Source: an uncultured Subdoligranulum sp.
GTDB lineage: Bacteria > Bacillota > Clostridia > Oscillospirales > Ruminococcaceae
Reading direction: 5' to 3'
DNA: 64,000 bases
Assembly: GCA_904374465.1 (NCBI GenBank)
Contig: CAJFFY010000010.1
Span: forward strand, 6,553-70,552
The notes beneath the pieces are model-generated. The model was given only the letters and a program-made list of their open reading frames with translations, was not told the DNA's origin and searched no databases. The position numbers and the translations under genes are program-made. Below are positions 42,983 to 51,289 of this stretch, piece after piece. Numbering within the stretch: the stretch's first letter is position 1; each line of letters opens with the position of its first letter.

Positions 42983-44266
42983 ATGCAGACCATCACAATC
43001 ACCGGCGGGCAGCCCCTGCACGGCACCATCCGCCCGGCGGCGGCCAAAAACAGCGTCCTTCCTTTGCTGGCGGCCACGCTTTTATGCGGGGCTCCCTGTT
43101 GTCTGCGCGGTGTTCCCGAACTGAGCGATGTGGACACCAGCCTTGCCTTGCTGCAGGCGGTGGGGGCGAAGGCAGCACGGCATGGCAGCGACCTTTGCAC
43201 ACTGCCGGTGCATGCCTCGGCGCTTTGCGGGGAAATTCCCGCCCACCTGGCAGGGGCCATGCGCAGTTCGGTGTTTTACCTGGCGCCGCTGCTCTGCCGT
43301 GCCGGTATGGTGCGGCTGCCGCTGCCGGGCGGCTGCCGTCTGGGACCGCGGCCGGTGGACATTCACCTGGCAGGTTTGGCCGCCATGGGGGCCCGGGTGG
43401 AGCTGGGGGGAGATGCGGTGACGCTGCGCCGTTTCGGCCCGCTGCAGGGGGTGGATTTCACCCTGCGGCTGCCCAGTGTGGGGGCAACCATGACATTGCT
43501 GATGGCGGCCTGCTGCGCCATGGGCACCACCGTCCTGCGCGGGGCGGCCTGTGAACCGGAAGTCTGTGATCTGGCGGGTTTCTTGTCGGCCTGCGGGGCG
43601 CAGATTGCCGGGGCCGGCACACCGGTGGTGGTAGTCCAGGGGCGCCGGGCGTTGGGGGGCATCTTGTACACCCCGCTGCCGGACCGCATTGCTGCCGCTA
43701 CCTATGGAGCAGCAGTGGCGGCGGCCGGCGGACAGATCACCGTCCGGGAGTGCCCGCCGCGCTATTACGAAGCGTTTTTACAGTTTTTGCAGCAATGCGG
43801 TGTGCAGGTGACCCGACGGGAAAACGCCGTGGAGCTGGTACGGGATCCGTCGGTGCCGCTGCGGGGCAGCCAACAACTGTATGCCAATGCGTGGCCAGCC
43901 TTTGCCACCGACACCGCGCCGTTGGCGGCGGCGGTTCTGTTGGAGGCGCAGGGGGAAAGCCAGATCTACGACCATCTGTTTGCCAACCGGTTTGCCTGTG
44001 CGGCGGGATTCCGCGCCATGGGAGCGGAATGCCAGGCGGCAGGGCACCGGCTGACCATCCGGGGCGGTGCGCACCTGCAGGGCGCCTGTGTGACGGCACC
44101 GGATCTGCGGGGAGGGGCCGCTTTGCTGGTGGCCGCTTTGGCGGCCGACGGTACCACCGAGCTGCGGGATCCCGGGCATATCCGCCGCGGCTATGCGGAC
44201 CTTCCGGGCGATCTGGCGTTGTTGGGGGCCCGGTGCGCCTGTTGCCGTCCGACGGCGGTACGGTAA
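42983..44266 (+). CDS. murA: UDP-N-acetylglucosamine 1-carboxyvinyltransferase homologue
   Basis: 427 residues, full length. The EPSP-synthase fold keeps key MurA residues: K22-N23 (AAKNSVLPL), Cys118 (LPGGCRLGPRPVDIH), Asp in FATDTAPL and the late RRGYADL. It would add enolpyruvate to UDP-GlcNAc, the first step of peptidoglycan synthesis, and would be fosfomycin-sensitive because of the Cys. The sequence is unusually rich in Ala, Gly and Cys. Lying between dpaAB and ftsZ, it might be a second, sporulation-linked MurA; another copy elsewhere is not excluded. GGGGGACAAC precedes the ATG. Confidence 0.85.
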   Translation: MQTITITGGQPLHGTIRPAAAKNSVLPLLAATLLCGAPCCLRGVPELSDVDTSLALLQAVGAKAARHGSDLCTLPVHASALCGEIPAHLAGAMRSSVFYLAPLLCRAGMVRLPLPGGCRLGPRPVDIHLAGLAAMGARVELGGDAVTLRRFGPLQGVDFTLRLPSVGATMTLLMAACCAMGTTVLRGAACEPEVCDLAGFLSACGAQIAGAGTPVVVVQGRRALGGILYTPLPDRIAAATYGAAVAAAGGQITVRECPPRYYEAFLQFLQQCGVQVTRRENAVELVRDPSVPLRGSQQLYANAWPAFATDTAPLAAAVLLEAQGESQIYDHLFANRFACAAGFRAMGAECQAAGHRLTIRGGAHLQGACVTAPDLRGGAALLVAALAADGTTELRDPGHIRRGYADLPGDLALLGARCACCRPTAVR

Positions 44267-44387
44267 GGCAAAACCGGGGCTGAAAAAAAATTCTACGTTT
44301 ACAACAAAGAATCCGGCCCGGCGCCCCCTACGCTTGGTGGATTCTGCGGCGAAAGAGGCATTTTTTTACGAATTTTACCCACAGGTA

Positions 44388-44416
44388 TTGAAATTGAGCC
44401 GGAAATTTGTTATTCT
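44388..44416 (+). promoter_or_regulatory. Promoter of ftsZ
   Basis: TTGAAA (44388-44393), 17-nt spacer, TATTCT (44411-44416); about 95-nt leader. Confidence 0.75.
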
Positions 44417-44517
44417 AATAATCGGTTATATGCAAAAAATTCACGGATCAGTGTGCCCATTTCGGGGGTATGCGGTTATGGTCCGGTGACACTTTTACAC
44501 TTTAGGGGGATACACTC

Positions 44518-45738
44518 ATGGCATTCGTTCTCGACGAAGAAATGCAAAATGTGACCAATATCAAGGTCATCGGCGTAGGTGGCGGCGGCGGCAACGCTGT
44601 GAACCGCATGGTGGAGTCCGGCCTGTCCGGGGTCGAGTTCGTTGCGATGAACACCGATCAGCAGGCCTTGCTCAACTCCAAGGCCACCCAGAAGGTCCAG
44701 CTGGGCGCCAAGCTCACCAAGGGCCGTGGTGCCGGTGCGGATCCCGAGGTGGGTCAGCGCGCTGCCGAAGAAAGCAAGGATGAAATTTCCAACGCCCTGA
44801 AGGGCGCGCAGATGGTCTTCATCACCGCCGGTATGGGCGGCGGCACCGGTACCGGCGCTGCGCCCGTTGTGGCAGAGACTGCCCATGATCTGGGCATCCT
44901 GACCGTCGGCATCGTGACGAAGCCCTTTGCCTTTGAGGGCAAGCGCAAGATGAGCCTGGCCGAGCAGGGCATTGCCTCCCTGATGATGCATGTGGACTCG
45001 CTGATTGTCATTCCCAACGAGCGCCTGAAACTCATCAGCCAGGAGCGCATCACCCTGATGAACGCCTTCGAAGCTGCGGACAACGTGCTGCGCCAGGGAG
45101 TCGAGAGCATCTCTAGCCTGATCAATATTCCGGCCTTCATCAACCTGGACTTCGCCGACGTGCGTTCCATCATGAAGGATGCCGGCTTCGCTCACATGGG
45201 TGTCGGCGTTGCCAAGGGCGCCGGCAAGGCCGAAAATGCCGCCAAGGCTGCCATCTCCAGCCCGCTGCTGGAAACCAGCATTGCCGGCGCACGCGGTGTC
45301 ATCATCAACATCACCTCCAGCCCCGATATCGGCCTGGACGATGTGGAGACCGCTGCTTCCATGATTACCCAGTCCGCCCATCCCGATGCCAACATCATCT
45401 GGGGTACTGCGTTTGATGAGCGCCTGAGCGACGAGATGAGCATCACCGTCGTTGCCACCGGCTTTGAGAGCACGCCGGAAGTCGACGAGCCCATCCAGGC
45501 CCATGTGGACGCCAAGCGCGCCGCTGCCACCCAGCCTGTGGAGGCAGCCCAGCCGGCCGAAAAGGCCCAGCCCGCTTCGCCGGATATCAGCCCGGTTATG
45601 CCCAACCCCATCTTCACCCAGTCTTTCAACACTGGTGTGGATACCCAGGTGGGCGCTTCCAGCCAGGCTCCGGCTGAGGAAGAGGACGACGGCGATTATT
45701 TCGACGACCTGCTCAGCATTCTGAACAAGCGCTCCTGA
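44518..45738 (+). CDS. ftsZ: Cell division protein FtsZ
   Basis: 406 residues. The tubulin-like GTPase has IKVIGVGGGGGNAVNRM, the signature GGGTGTGAAP, and the synergy-loop region NIIWGTAFDE. The C-terminal linker (about 325-385) is Ala/Pro/Gln-rich, and the tail ends YFDDLLSILNKRS in place of the usual DIPxFLR-type peptide. It polymerises into the Z ring. No ftsA is adjacent; the DivIVA-like gene follows after 37 nt. Confidence 0.97.
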   Translation: MAFVLDEEMQNVTNIKVIGVGGGGGNAVNRMVESGLSGVEFVAMNTDQQALLNSKATQKVQLGAKLTKGRGAGADPEVGQRAAEESKDEISNALKGAQMVFITAGMGGGTGTGAAPVVAETAHDLGILTVGIVTKPFAFEGKRKMSLAEQGIASLMMHVDSLIVIPNERLKLISQERITLMNAFEAADNVLRQGVESISSLINIPAFINLDFADVRSIMKDAGFAHMGVGVAKGAGKAENAAKAAISSPLLETSIAGARGVIINITSSPDIGLDDVETAASMITQSAHPDANIIWGTAFDERLSDEMSITVVATGFESTPEVDEPIQAHVDAKRAAATQPVEAAQPAEKAQPASPDISPVMPNPIFTQSFNTGVDTQVGASSQAPAEEEDDGDYFDDLLSILNKRS

Positions 45739-45775
45739 TTTTCAGCCATTTTGCCGCGAGAGGATGTAAAACGCC

Positions 45776-46768
45776 ATGCCATCTGAAGCTAAGAACATTC
45801 AGGAACAGGGGTTCCGTTCCAGTCTGTTCGGATTTGATAAAAACGATGTGCTGGCGTATATGAACGCTTTGGCCGACGAAGCCCAGCAGCATGAAATGGA
45901 ATACGAGCAAAAGCTGCGTCGGGTCCAGTCGGAACTGGAAACGCTGCGCAGCGAGCGTGCAGATACCGATGCCCGCGTGAAAGCTGTCCAGGCGGAGGCG
46001 GACGCGGCTTCCCAACGTGCCGATATGGCGGAATCCAAGCGCCGCGAGAGTGAGGAAAAGCTGGAAGATCTGCAAAAACAGCTGGATACATACCAGTCCG
46101 GCCAGAAGGAAAGCCAGAAGAATGCCAACTACTGGCAGCTCAAGTGCCATGATTTGCAGCAGCAGGTAGACGAGCTGCAAAAGCAGCTGACGGCTGCCCG
46201 CCAGTTGAATGCCTCGGCGACGCCGACCCCCGAAGTGGTCCGCGAGGCCAAACTGGAAGCACGCAAGATCCTGTCGGATGCCAAGCTCTACGCCGAAAGT
46301 GCGGAGAAGGAGCTCAAGCAGCAGGCCGATACCCAGAAAAGCCGCATGGCCGAAAACGCCCGTGGCATTGCCGCCGGCGTCATGCTGGTACGGGATCGGC
46401 TCTCCCGGGTGGATCAGCGACTCAATGCTGCGACCCTGGACCTGGACGGTCTGACCCAGGCCATCTATCAGGCCTTGGATGACACCGAAGCGGAGTTGAA
46501 GGAACTGGGAACCGAGATGCGGGACTTTGCCCAGGGAACGCCGGAGACCAACCTGCCGGATCCCCCTGCGGAAACGCCTGCAAAGCCGGCTGCACCGCAG
46601 TTCCGGGTCAAGGCTACGGCCCAGCCGGTGCGGGCTCACCGCAATCCGGATCCGGTGCCGGCAACCAAGCCGTCCACCGGCAGAAGGCTGCGCAATACAC
46701 GCCGCCCGGTTTCTCGGCTGCTCCAGGACGAGATTGATAAGATCGACGAGCAGACCAAATCCAAATAA
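45776..46768 (+). CDS. DivIVA-like coiled-coil protein
   Basis: 330 residues. The N-terminal DivIVA-type membrane-binding motif is FRSSLFGFDKNDVLAYMNAL, then a long coiled coil (about 40-150), a second helical region (about 165-260), and a basic, Pro-rich tail ending RRPVSRLLQDEIDKIDEQ. DivIVA and GpsB proteins mark curved membrane at septa and poles. Co-transcription with ftsZ supports a division role. Longer than classic DivIVA (about 165-230). Family call moderately firm. Confidence 0.82.
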   Translation: MPSEAKNIQEQGFRSSLFGFDKNDVLAYMNALADEAQQHEMEYEQKLRRVQSELETLRSERADTDARVKAVQAEADAASQRADMAESKRRESEEKLEDLQKQLDTYQSGQKESQKNANYWQLKCHDLQQQVDELQKQLTAARQLNASATPTPEVVREAKLEARKILSDAKLYAESAEKELKQQADTQKSRMAENARGIAAGVMLVRDRLSRVDQRLNAATLDLDGLTQAIYQALDDTEAELKELGTEMRDFAQGTPETNLPDPPAETPAKPAAPQFRVKATAQPVRAHRNPDPVPATKPSTGRRLRNTRRPVSRLLQDEIDKIDEQTKSK

Positions 46769-46846
46769 ATCCATCAGACAGCCGTTCTGGCCTGCGCCGG
46801 GGCGGCTGCTTCTTTTGCCTGGCAAACTGTGCCATGGGAGGAGCAA

Positions 46847-46882
46847 AAAAGATCCCCGCCTTAGGAAAGGCGGGGATCTTTT
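46847..46882. terminator. Bidirectional intrinsic terminator
   Basis: GATCCCCGCCTT-AGGA-AAGGCGGGGATC flanked by A-run and TTTT; ends ftsZ operon and the HD gene. Confidence 0.9.
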
Positions 46883-47483
46883 ACTTGGTCTTGGGGTGTC
46901 CGTTCTCCACGCTGCTGGTACCCTGTTCCATCAGGTAGGTGGCAGTCAGGTCCGCAATGTGCAGTTTGACGGCCAGCGGGTAGCTGTTGTAGGCATCGCT
47001 GACGGCAAAGCTGCCGCCGCGCACGGCGTCATCAAAGCCGCCCATGTGCCAGCGGATGGCCACCGCTTCCGCGGTTTTCAGCCGCATAAAATGCTCGATC
47101 AGATAGACGCTCTTTTCGCCGTGCCCGTAAGGCAGCTGGTCGGCAACCTGGTAGTAGGGAACTTTTTCCCATTGCCCGGTGGCATCGTTTTTTACGTTGC
47201 GGGTGCTGACCTTATAGAAGTTTGCCTTGCACAGGTCATGCAGCAGTCCGCAAATGGCATAACTCTCGGCATTTTCCCCTTCGGTGAAGAAATGCTGCAT
47301 CATGGCATCATAGACGTTGATGCTGTGCATCACCAGCCCGTACTCGCAGGCACCGTGAAACCGGGTGGAGGCGGGGGCGGTGAAAAAGTCGGTGGTTTCC
47401 AGCCAGTTCAGCAGCCGGTCCGCACCGGGACGGGTGATGTTCTGGTTGTAGATCTCCACAAACCGGGCGTGGTAGTCTTCCAT
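46881..47483 (-). CDS. HD-domain phosphohydrolase-like protein
   Basis: 200 residues with an HD hydrolase core: MHSINVYDAMMQ, GLLHDLCKANFY (the HD pair) and a later GHGEKSVYLIEHF plus IRWHMGG, giving the metal ligands. Substrate unknown; relatives act on nucleotides or RNA ends. It lies 7 nt after the YdbC gene on the minus strand and shares its promoter. Confidence 0.85.
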   Translation of the reverse strand: MEDYHARFVEIYNQNITRPGADRLLNWLETTDFFTAPASTRFHGACEYGLVMHSINVYDAMMQHFFTEGENAESYAICGLLHDLCKANFYKVSTRNVKNDATGQWEKVPYYQVADQLPYGHGEKSVYLIEHFMRLKTAEAVAIRWHMGGFDDAVRGGSFAVSDAYNSYPLAVKLHIADLTATYLMEQGTSSVENGHPKTK

Positions 47484-47490
47484 AGGCCCC

Positions 47491-47712
47491 TCACAGTTCC
47501 ATGTCGTTCAGGATGTCCTTCAGCGTCTTCAGCTCTTCCGCAGTCAGGCTGATGCCCTTGGCCATGCGGCTGCCGTCGGGGGACCAGTCGCGGATATCGT
47601 ACTTCGGCTCGTTGCCGTTCCAGCTGATCATATTGAGCTGACGCTCCCAGCCACGTGCATTGGTGGAGAGCACCGCAATGCGCTCGGTAATTTCATAGGT
47701 AAATTCAGCCAT
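47491..47712 (-). CDS. YdbC/PC4-like ssDNA-binding protein
   Basis: 73 residues, the length of YdbC. The PC4-like motif is NMISWNGNEPKYDIRDWSPDGSRM followed by KGISLTAEELKTLKDIL. YdbC of Lactococcus binds single-stranded DNA with a PC4-type beta sheet; the cellular role is unclear. It starts the two-gene operon with the HD protein and has a consensus promoter. Confidence 0.9.
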   Translation of the reverse strand: MAEFTYEITERIAVLSTNARGWERQLNMISWNGNEPKYDIRDWSPDGSRMAKGISLTAEELKTLKDILNDMEL

Positions 47713-47749
47713 TTTTCACAGGCTCCTTTCATCTGATAGGTCTTGCAAC

Positions 47750-47778
47750 ATCATAGCCGATTCCCGCCGAAAATGCAA
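47750..47778 (-). promoter_or_regulatory. Promoter of ydbC-HD operon
   Basis: Minus strand: TTGCAT (47778-47773), 17-nt spacer, TATGAT (47755-47750). Confidence 0.75.
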
Positions 47779-47806
47779 GTGCTCCCGGGCAGGTGGACAA
47801 AAGAAG

Positions 47807-48751
47807 TCAGTTCTCCACCCGGACCGCCAGCAGGGCAAAACGGGAGTCGGTGTTGGTGTAGGAGGTGCCACAGGTGGAAAGCGTCAGCAACTGCTGACCG
47901 TACACCGGGGTGATGCCGGTGTCGTACAGGGACTTGTCCAGAATGGCCCGGACCCGCTGCTCCCAGTCCAGCTTGGTATCGGCGTCAAAAAAAGTGTAGT
48001 AGGGCAGGGCATCGGCCCCCAGGGTGGTATCCAGGGCAGCTACCACCTGCCAGGTTCCGGCGGCATAGATTGTGTCAAAGGTGAAGGTCGGGTGTTCTTT
48101 ATAAAAGGATTCGTCCCGGTAGCAGGTCAGGGTGCCGAACATGGATCCGTCGGCCATGTTGTGGCCGTAAACCAACCAATTGGCGGTGGGATCGTCGGGC
48201 AAAATTGAACATTGCTCGTCCAGAAACAGCGTCCCGCCGGTGGCATACAGGCCGTCGAAACCCCGACGAAGATAGTATTCGTTGTCACCGGGCGTCTGGA
48301 CCACCGGCAGATCAATCTCGGTGCCGTCGATGCGCAGCCATCCCACTAAGTCGGGATTTTCTTCATAGAGGGCGCGATACTGGGGCAAAATTTCGTTGGA
48401 CTGGCGGGGTACCGGTGTGGAAGCGGTCTCCGGAGTCAGCCGGGCAGCGGCGTCGGCCTCCTGCGTCCGGGCCAGTGCATCCCGGGTAGCGGCAATCGCC
48501 TCCACCTTCACAAGGGCGGATTCTGCCGTGTCGGCCTGTATGGCAGGAACCCCGGCCGGAGCAGGGGCTTGCGGCTGTCCGCCCCGGAACACCGTCTGCC
48601 GCACCGTCAGGGCAGCGGCTACCAGCAGTGCAGTAACGCCCAACAGCCGCAACCAACGAACTTGGCGCCGCTGCCTGGCGCGCAGCCCCGTGCGCGCAGC
48701 GAAGGGATAATAGGCGGTATCTCCCCGCAGTCGCCGGTAACGTTTGGCCAT
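47807..48751 (-). CDS. srtB: Class B sortase (second)
   Basis: 314 residues. Arg-rich cytoplasmic start, one membrane anchor (about 33-52), a linker (about 55-115), then the sortase domain: H197 in VYGHNM, C294 in TLSTC and R304 in DSRFALLAV. AAAGGAGG precedes ATG 48751; longer in-frame starts run back through the terminator and are rejected. The gene just upstream encodes a short protein with a sorting signal, a natural substrate. A terminator between them lowers read-through from substrate to enzyme. Confidence 0.92.
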   Translation of the reverse strand: MAKRYRRLRGDTAYYPFAARTGLRARQRRQVRWLRLLGVTALLVAAALTVRQTVFRGGQPQAPAPAGVPAIQADTAESALVKVEAIAATRDALARTQEADAAARLTPETASTPVPRQSNEILPQYRALYEENPDLVGWLRIDGTEIDLPVVQTPGDNEYYLRRGFDGLYATGGTLFLDEQCSILPDDPTANWLVYGHNMADGSMFGTLTCYRDESFYKEHPTFTFDTIYAAGTWQVVAALDTTLGADALPYYTFFDADTKLDWEQRVRAILDKSLYDTGITPVYGQQLLTLSTCGTSYTNTDSRFALLAVRVEN

Positions 48752-48786
48752 GGGAAGATGCCTCCTTTTCTTCCAATTCGCAGAAA

Positions 48787-48812
48787 CTAAAAAAACGCCC
48801 CGCAGGGCGTTG
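48787..48812 (-). terminator. Intrinsic terminator between substrate and sortase
   Basis: Minus strand: ACGCCC-TGCG-GGGCGT followed by TTTTTTT. It starts a few nt after the stop of the sorting-signal protein. Confidence 0.85.
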
Positions 48813-48816
48813 TACA

Positions 48817-49155
48817 TTAAATTCGTCGCAACATCAAAAGTCCGGCAGAACAGATCAGAATCAAACCAATCACGCCGGCCAGATAGACCACAGGAAAATC
48901 GCCTGTGGCCGGTGTTTCAGGCGTAGCAGGGGCTGCCGTGGAAGCCGGAGTCTGGCTGCTTTGCGCCGTAACCACATCTACCTTGGCCGCCGTTTCCTGC
49001 ACGGTGACGGTCTCGCTGTGCTGTTGGGTGCGAGAGGTGGAATTGGTGGGGGTGGCTGTGACCGTGGATGCGGACGTGGACTGGCTCAGCACGCCGCAGG
49101 CAGCCAGCAAAGCGACCAAGGCAATGAAAAAGGCCGCGCATAAAAAGCGTTTCAA
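48817..49155 (-). CDS. Mini surface protein with lipobox and sortase sorting signal (TTG start)
   Basis: 112 residues. The signal peptide ends in lipobox LAAC (C20). A Thr/Ser/Gln-rich spacer (about 21-80) follows, then TPATGD (81-86), a hydrophobic helix (about 88-108) and terminal RR, the pattern of an LPXTG-like sorting signal. It is either lipid-anchored or wall-anchored; having both is unusual. The start is TTG at 49155 with GGAGG 10 nt before; no in-frame ATG exists nearby. It lies directly upstream of the sortase at 47807 and has a strong promoter. No globular domain is present, so it may be a spacer or a decoy. Confidence 0.75.
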   Translation of the reverse strand: MKRFLCAAFFIALVALLAACGVLSQSTSASTVTATPTNSTSRTQQHSETVTVQETAAKVDVVTAQSSQTPASTAAPATPETPATGDFPVVYLAGVIGLILICSAGLLMLRRI

Positions 49156-49249
49156 CGCGAAAACGCCTCCTCAGAATCAATACTTGCAGGGAGTGGGTCC
49201 CTTATTACAATACGGTGCCTGTGTAGCAGCCGGAATTTACACTGCGTAT

Positions 49250-49278
49250 ATTGTATCATATGGTCGGTCCTGCGTCAA
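49250..49278 (-). promoter_or_regulatory. Promoter of the mini surface protein
   Basis: Minus strand: TTGACG (49278-49273), 17-nt spacer, TACAAT (49255-49250). Confidence 0.75.
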
Positions 49279-49354
49279 GCGTTCGTAAACAAATGGTAAC
49301 AAACTGGAAACAAATTCCGGGGCGCGCCGACCTTCCGGCCGGGGGATTTTCCCC

Positions 49355-49383
49355 TTGCGCTGACCACACAAATGCAGTATAAT
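49355..49383 (+). promoter_or_regulatory. Promoter of rfb genes
   Basis: TTGCGC (49355-49360), 17-nt spacer, TATAAT (49378-49383); roughly 85-nt leader before rfbA. The 49156-49477 gap otherwise holds only short hairpins. Confidence 0.7.
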
Positions 49384-49477
49384 AATCCTAATATTGTGTG
49401 AGATTATGCCCCAAGGGAATGGTGCCCGAGGGATGGGCGGCGCGCACTGTGAAATTCAGGACTAAGGAGTTGTAACA

Positions 49478-50362
49478 ATGAAAGGGATTATCCTTGCCGG
49501 TGGTGCCGGCACAAGACTTTACCCGCTGACGATGGTCACCTCCAAACAGTTGCTGCCTGTGTACGATAAGCCGATGATCTACTATCCGCTGTCGACGCTG
49601 ATGCTGGCAGGTATTCAGAACATTCTGATCATTTCCACCCCTACCGATACGCCGCGCTTCGAGGCCCTGCTCGGGGACGGCAGCCAGTACGGTCTGCATC
49701 TGCAATACAAAGTGCAGCCCAGTCCCGACGGTCTGGCCCAGGCGTTCCTTCTGGGCGAGGAGTTCATCAACGGGGATTGCTGCGCCATGGTTCTGGGTGA
49801 CAACATCTTCTACGGCGCCGGATTCTCCAAACGCCTGAAAGCGGCGGCTGCCAATGCAGCCAACGGACGCAGCACGGTATTCGGGTATTACGTCAACGAC
49901 CCGGAACGGTTTGGCGTAGTCTCCTTTGACAAGGAGGGGCGTGCCACTTCCATTGAGGAAAAGCCTGCCAACCCCAAGAGCAATTATGCCGTCACGGGTC
50001 TGTACTTCTACAACAAGGATGTGGTGGAGATGGCCAAACAGGTCAAGCCCAGCGCACGCGGCGAATTGGAGATCACCACCCTCAATGCCATGTATCTGGC
50101 AGAGGGAAAACTGGATGTGCAGTTGCTGGGACGCGGCTATGCCTGGCTGGACACCGGTACGATGGATTCCCTGGTGGAGGCTGCCACCTTTGTACAGACG
50201 GTGGAACAGCGCCAGGGCATCAAGATTTCGGCGCCGGAAGAGATCGCCTACAAGTACGGCTGGATCAGCAAGGAAAAATTGCTGGAAAGTGCCGCCCGGT
50301 ACGGCAAATCTCCCTACGGACAGCACCTGAAGAATGTTGCTGACGATAAGCTGTTGTATTGA
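49478..50362 (+). CDS. rfbA: Glucose-1-phosphate thymidylyltransferase
   Basis: 294 residues. The nucleotidyltransferase signature is [17 protein letters not shown], then [18 protein letters not shown] and VLGDNIFYG with the catalytic Asp. It makes dTDP-glucose, first step of dTDP-L-rhamnose. AAGGAG precedes ATG 49478. Followed by rfbD and rfbB. Confidence 0.96.
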   Translation: MKGIILAGGAGTRLYPLTMVTSKQLLPVYDKPMIYYPLSTLMLAGIQNILIISTPTDTPRFEALLGDGSQYGLHLQYKVQPSPDGLAQAFLLGEEFINGDCCAMVLGDNIFYGAGFSKRLKAAAANAANGRSTVFGYYVNDPERFGVVSFDKEGRATSIEEKPANPKSNYAVTGLYFYNKDVVEMAKQVKPSARGELEITTLNAMYLAEGKLDVQLLGRGYAWLDTGTMDSLVEAATFVQTVEQRQGIKISAPEEIAYKYGWISKEKLLESAARYGKSPYGQHLKNVADDKLLY

Positions 50363-50379
50363 GGGAACGAGGGTAGACC

Positions 50380-51282
50380 ATGAAGATTTTGATTACCGGC
50401 TGTCGGGGACAGCTTGGCACCGAATTGCAACATCAACTGGCGGAGGAAGGTTGTGTCCTGGGACCATTGCCGGAGCGCCTGCGCAAAGCGACGGTGATTC
50501 CGGTGGATGTGGATGAACTGGACATCACGGACCGGGAAGCCACCATCAACTATATCCGACGCCATCAGCCCGATACGGTCATCAATTGTGCGGCGTTCAC
50601 CAACGTCAATGGATGTGAAACCCAGCGGGATGCTGCGTTTTCCGTCAATGCCATCGGTCCGCGCAACCTGGCGCTGGCCTGCGACAAGGTCAATGCCCGT
50701 CTGATTCATATTTCCACGGATTATGTTTTCCCCGGCACACCCAACGGTGGTGTGGCCCTGGATGAATGTGCGGTGCCGGCACCCGTTTCTGCCTACGGAC
50801 AGACCAAGTTGCTGGGTGAACAGTATGTGGAGCGGTTCTGCCGTCGCCATATCATTGTGCGCACCGCCTGGTTGTACAGCTACTACGGCAAGAACTTCGT
50901 CAAGACGATGGTGAACCTGGGCAAGACCCATGAAAAGGTTACGGTGGTCAACGACCAGATGGGAAATCCCACCAATGCGGTGGATTTGGCCCATCACATT
51001 CTCAAGCTGGCGGTCAGCCATGACTACGGCATCTACCACTGCACCGGCAATGGAATCTGCAGCTGGGCGGATTTTGCCACGGCCATCATGAAAGGCGCAG
51101 GGCTTTCCTGCAAGGTCATTCCCTGCACCAGCGCCGAGTATGCCGCCGCCCATCCCGAAAGCGCCAACCGCCCCGCATGGAGCGCTCTGGACAATCGGAT
51201 GCTCCGCTGCACCGTGGGGGATGAGATGCGCGACTGGCAGGAAGCTCTGAAGGACTTTTTTGCAAACTGGAACGGAGAATGA
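50380..51282 (+). CDS. rfbD: dTDP-4-dehydrorhamnose reductase
   Basis: 300 residues. SDR fold with ILITGCRGQLGTEL, DITDREA, NCAAFTNVNGCE, STDYVFPG and the catalytic YGQTKLLGE (Tyr/Lys). It carries out the last reduction to dTDP-L-rhamnose. The start is 17 nt after rfbA, and rfbB begins 7 nt after it. The product feeds rhamnose-containing wall polymers. Confidence 0.95.
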   Translation: MKILITGCRGQLGTELQHQLAEEGCVLGPLPERLRKATVIPVDVDELDITDREATINYIRRHQPDTVINCAAFTNVNGCETQRDAAFSVNAIGPRNLALACDKVNARLIHISTDYVFPGTPNGGVALDECAVPAPVSAYGQTKLLGEQYVERFCRRHIIVRTAWLYSYYGKNFVKTMVNLGKTHEKVTVVNDQMGNPTNAVDLAHHILKLAVSHDYGIYHCTGNGICSWADFATAIMKGAGLSCKVIPCTSAEYAAAHPESANRPAWSALDNRMLRCTVGDEMRDWQEALKDFFANWNGE

Positions 51283-51289
51283 TTGTATA

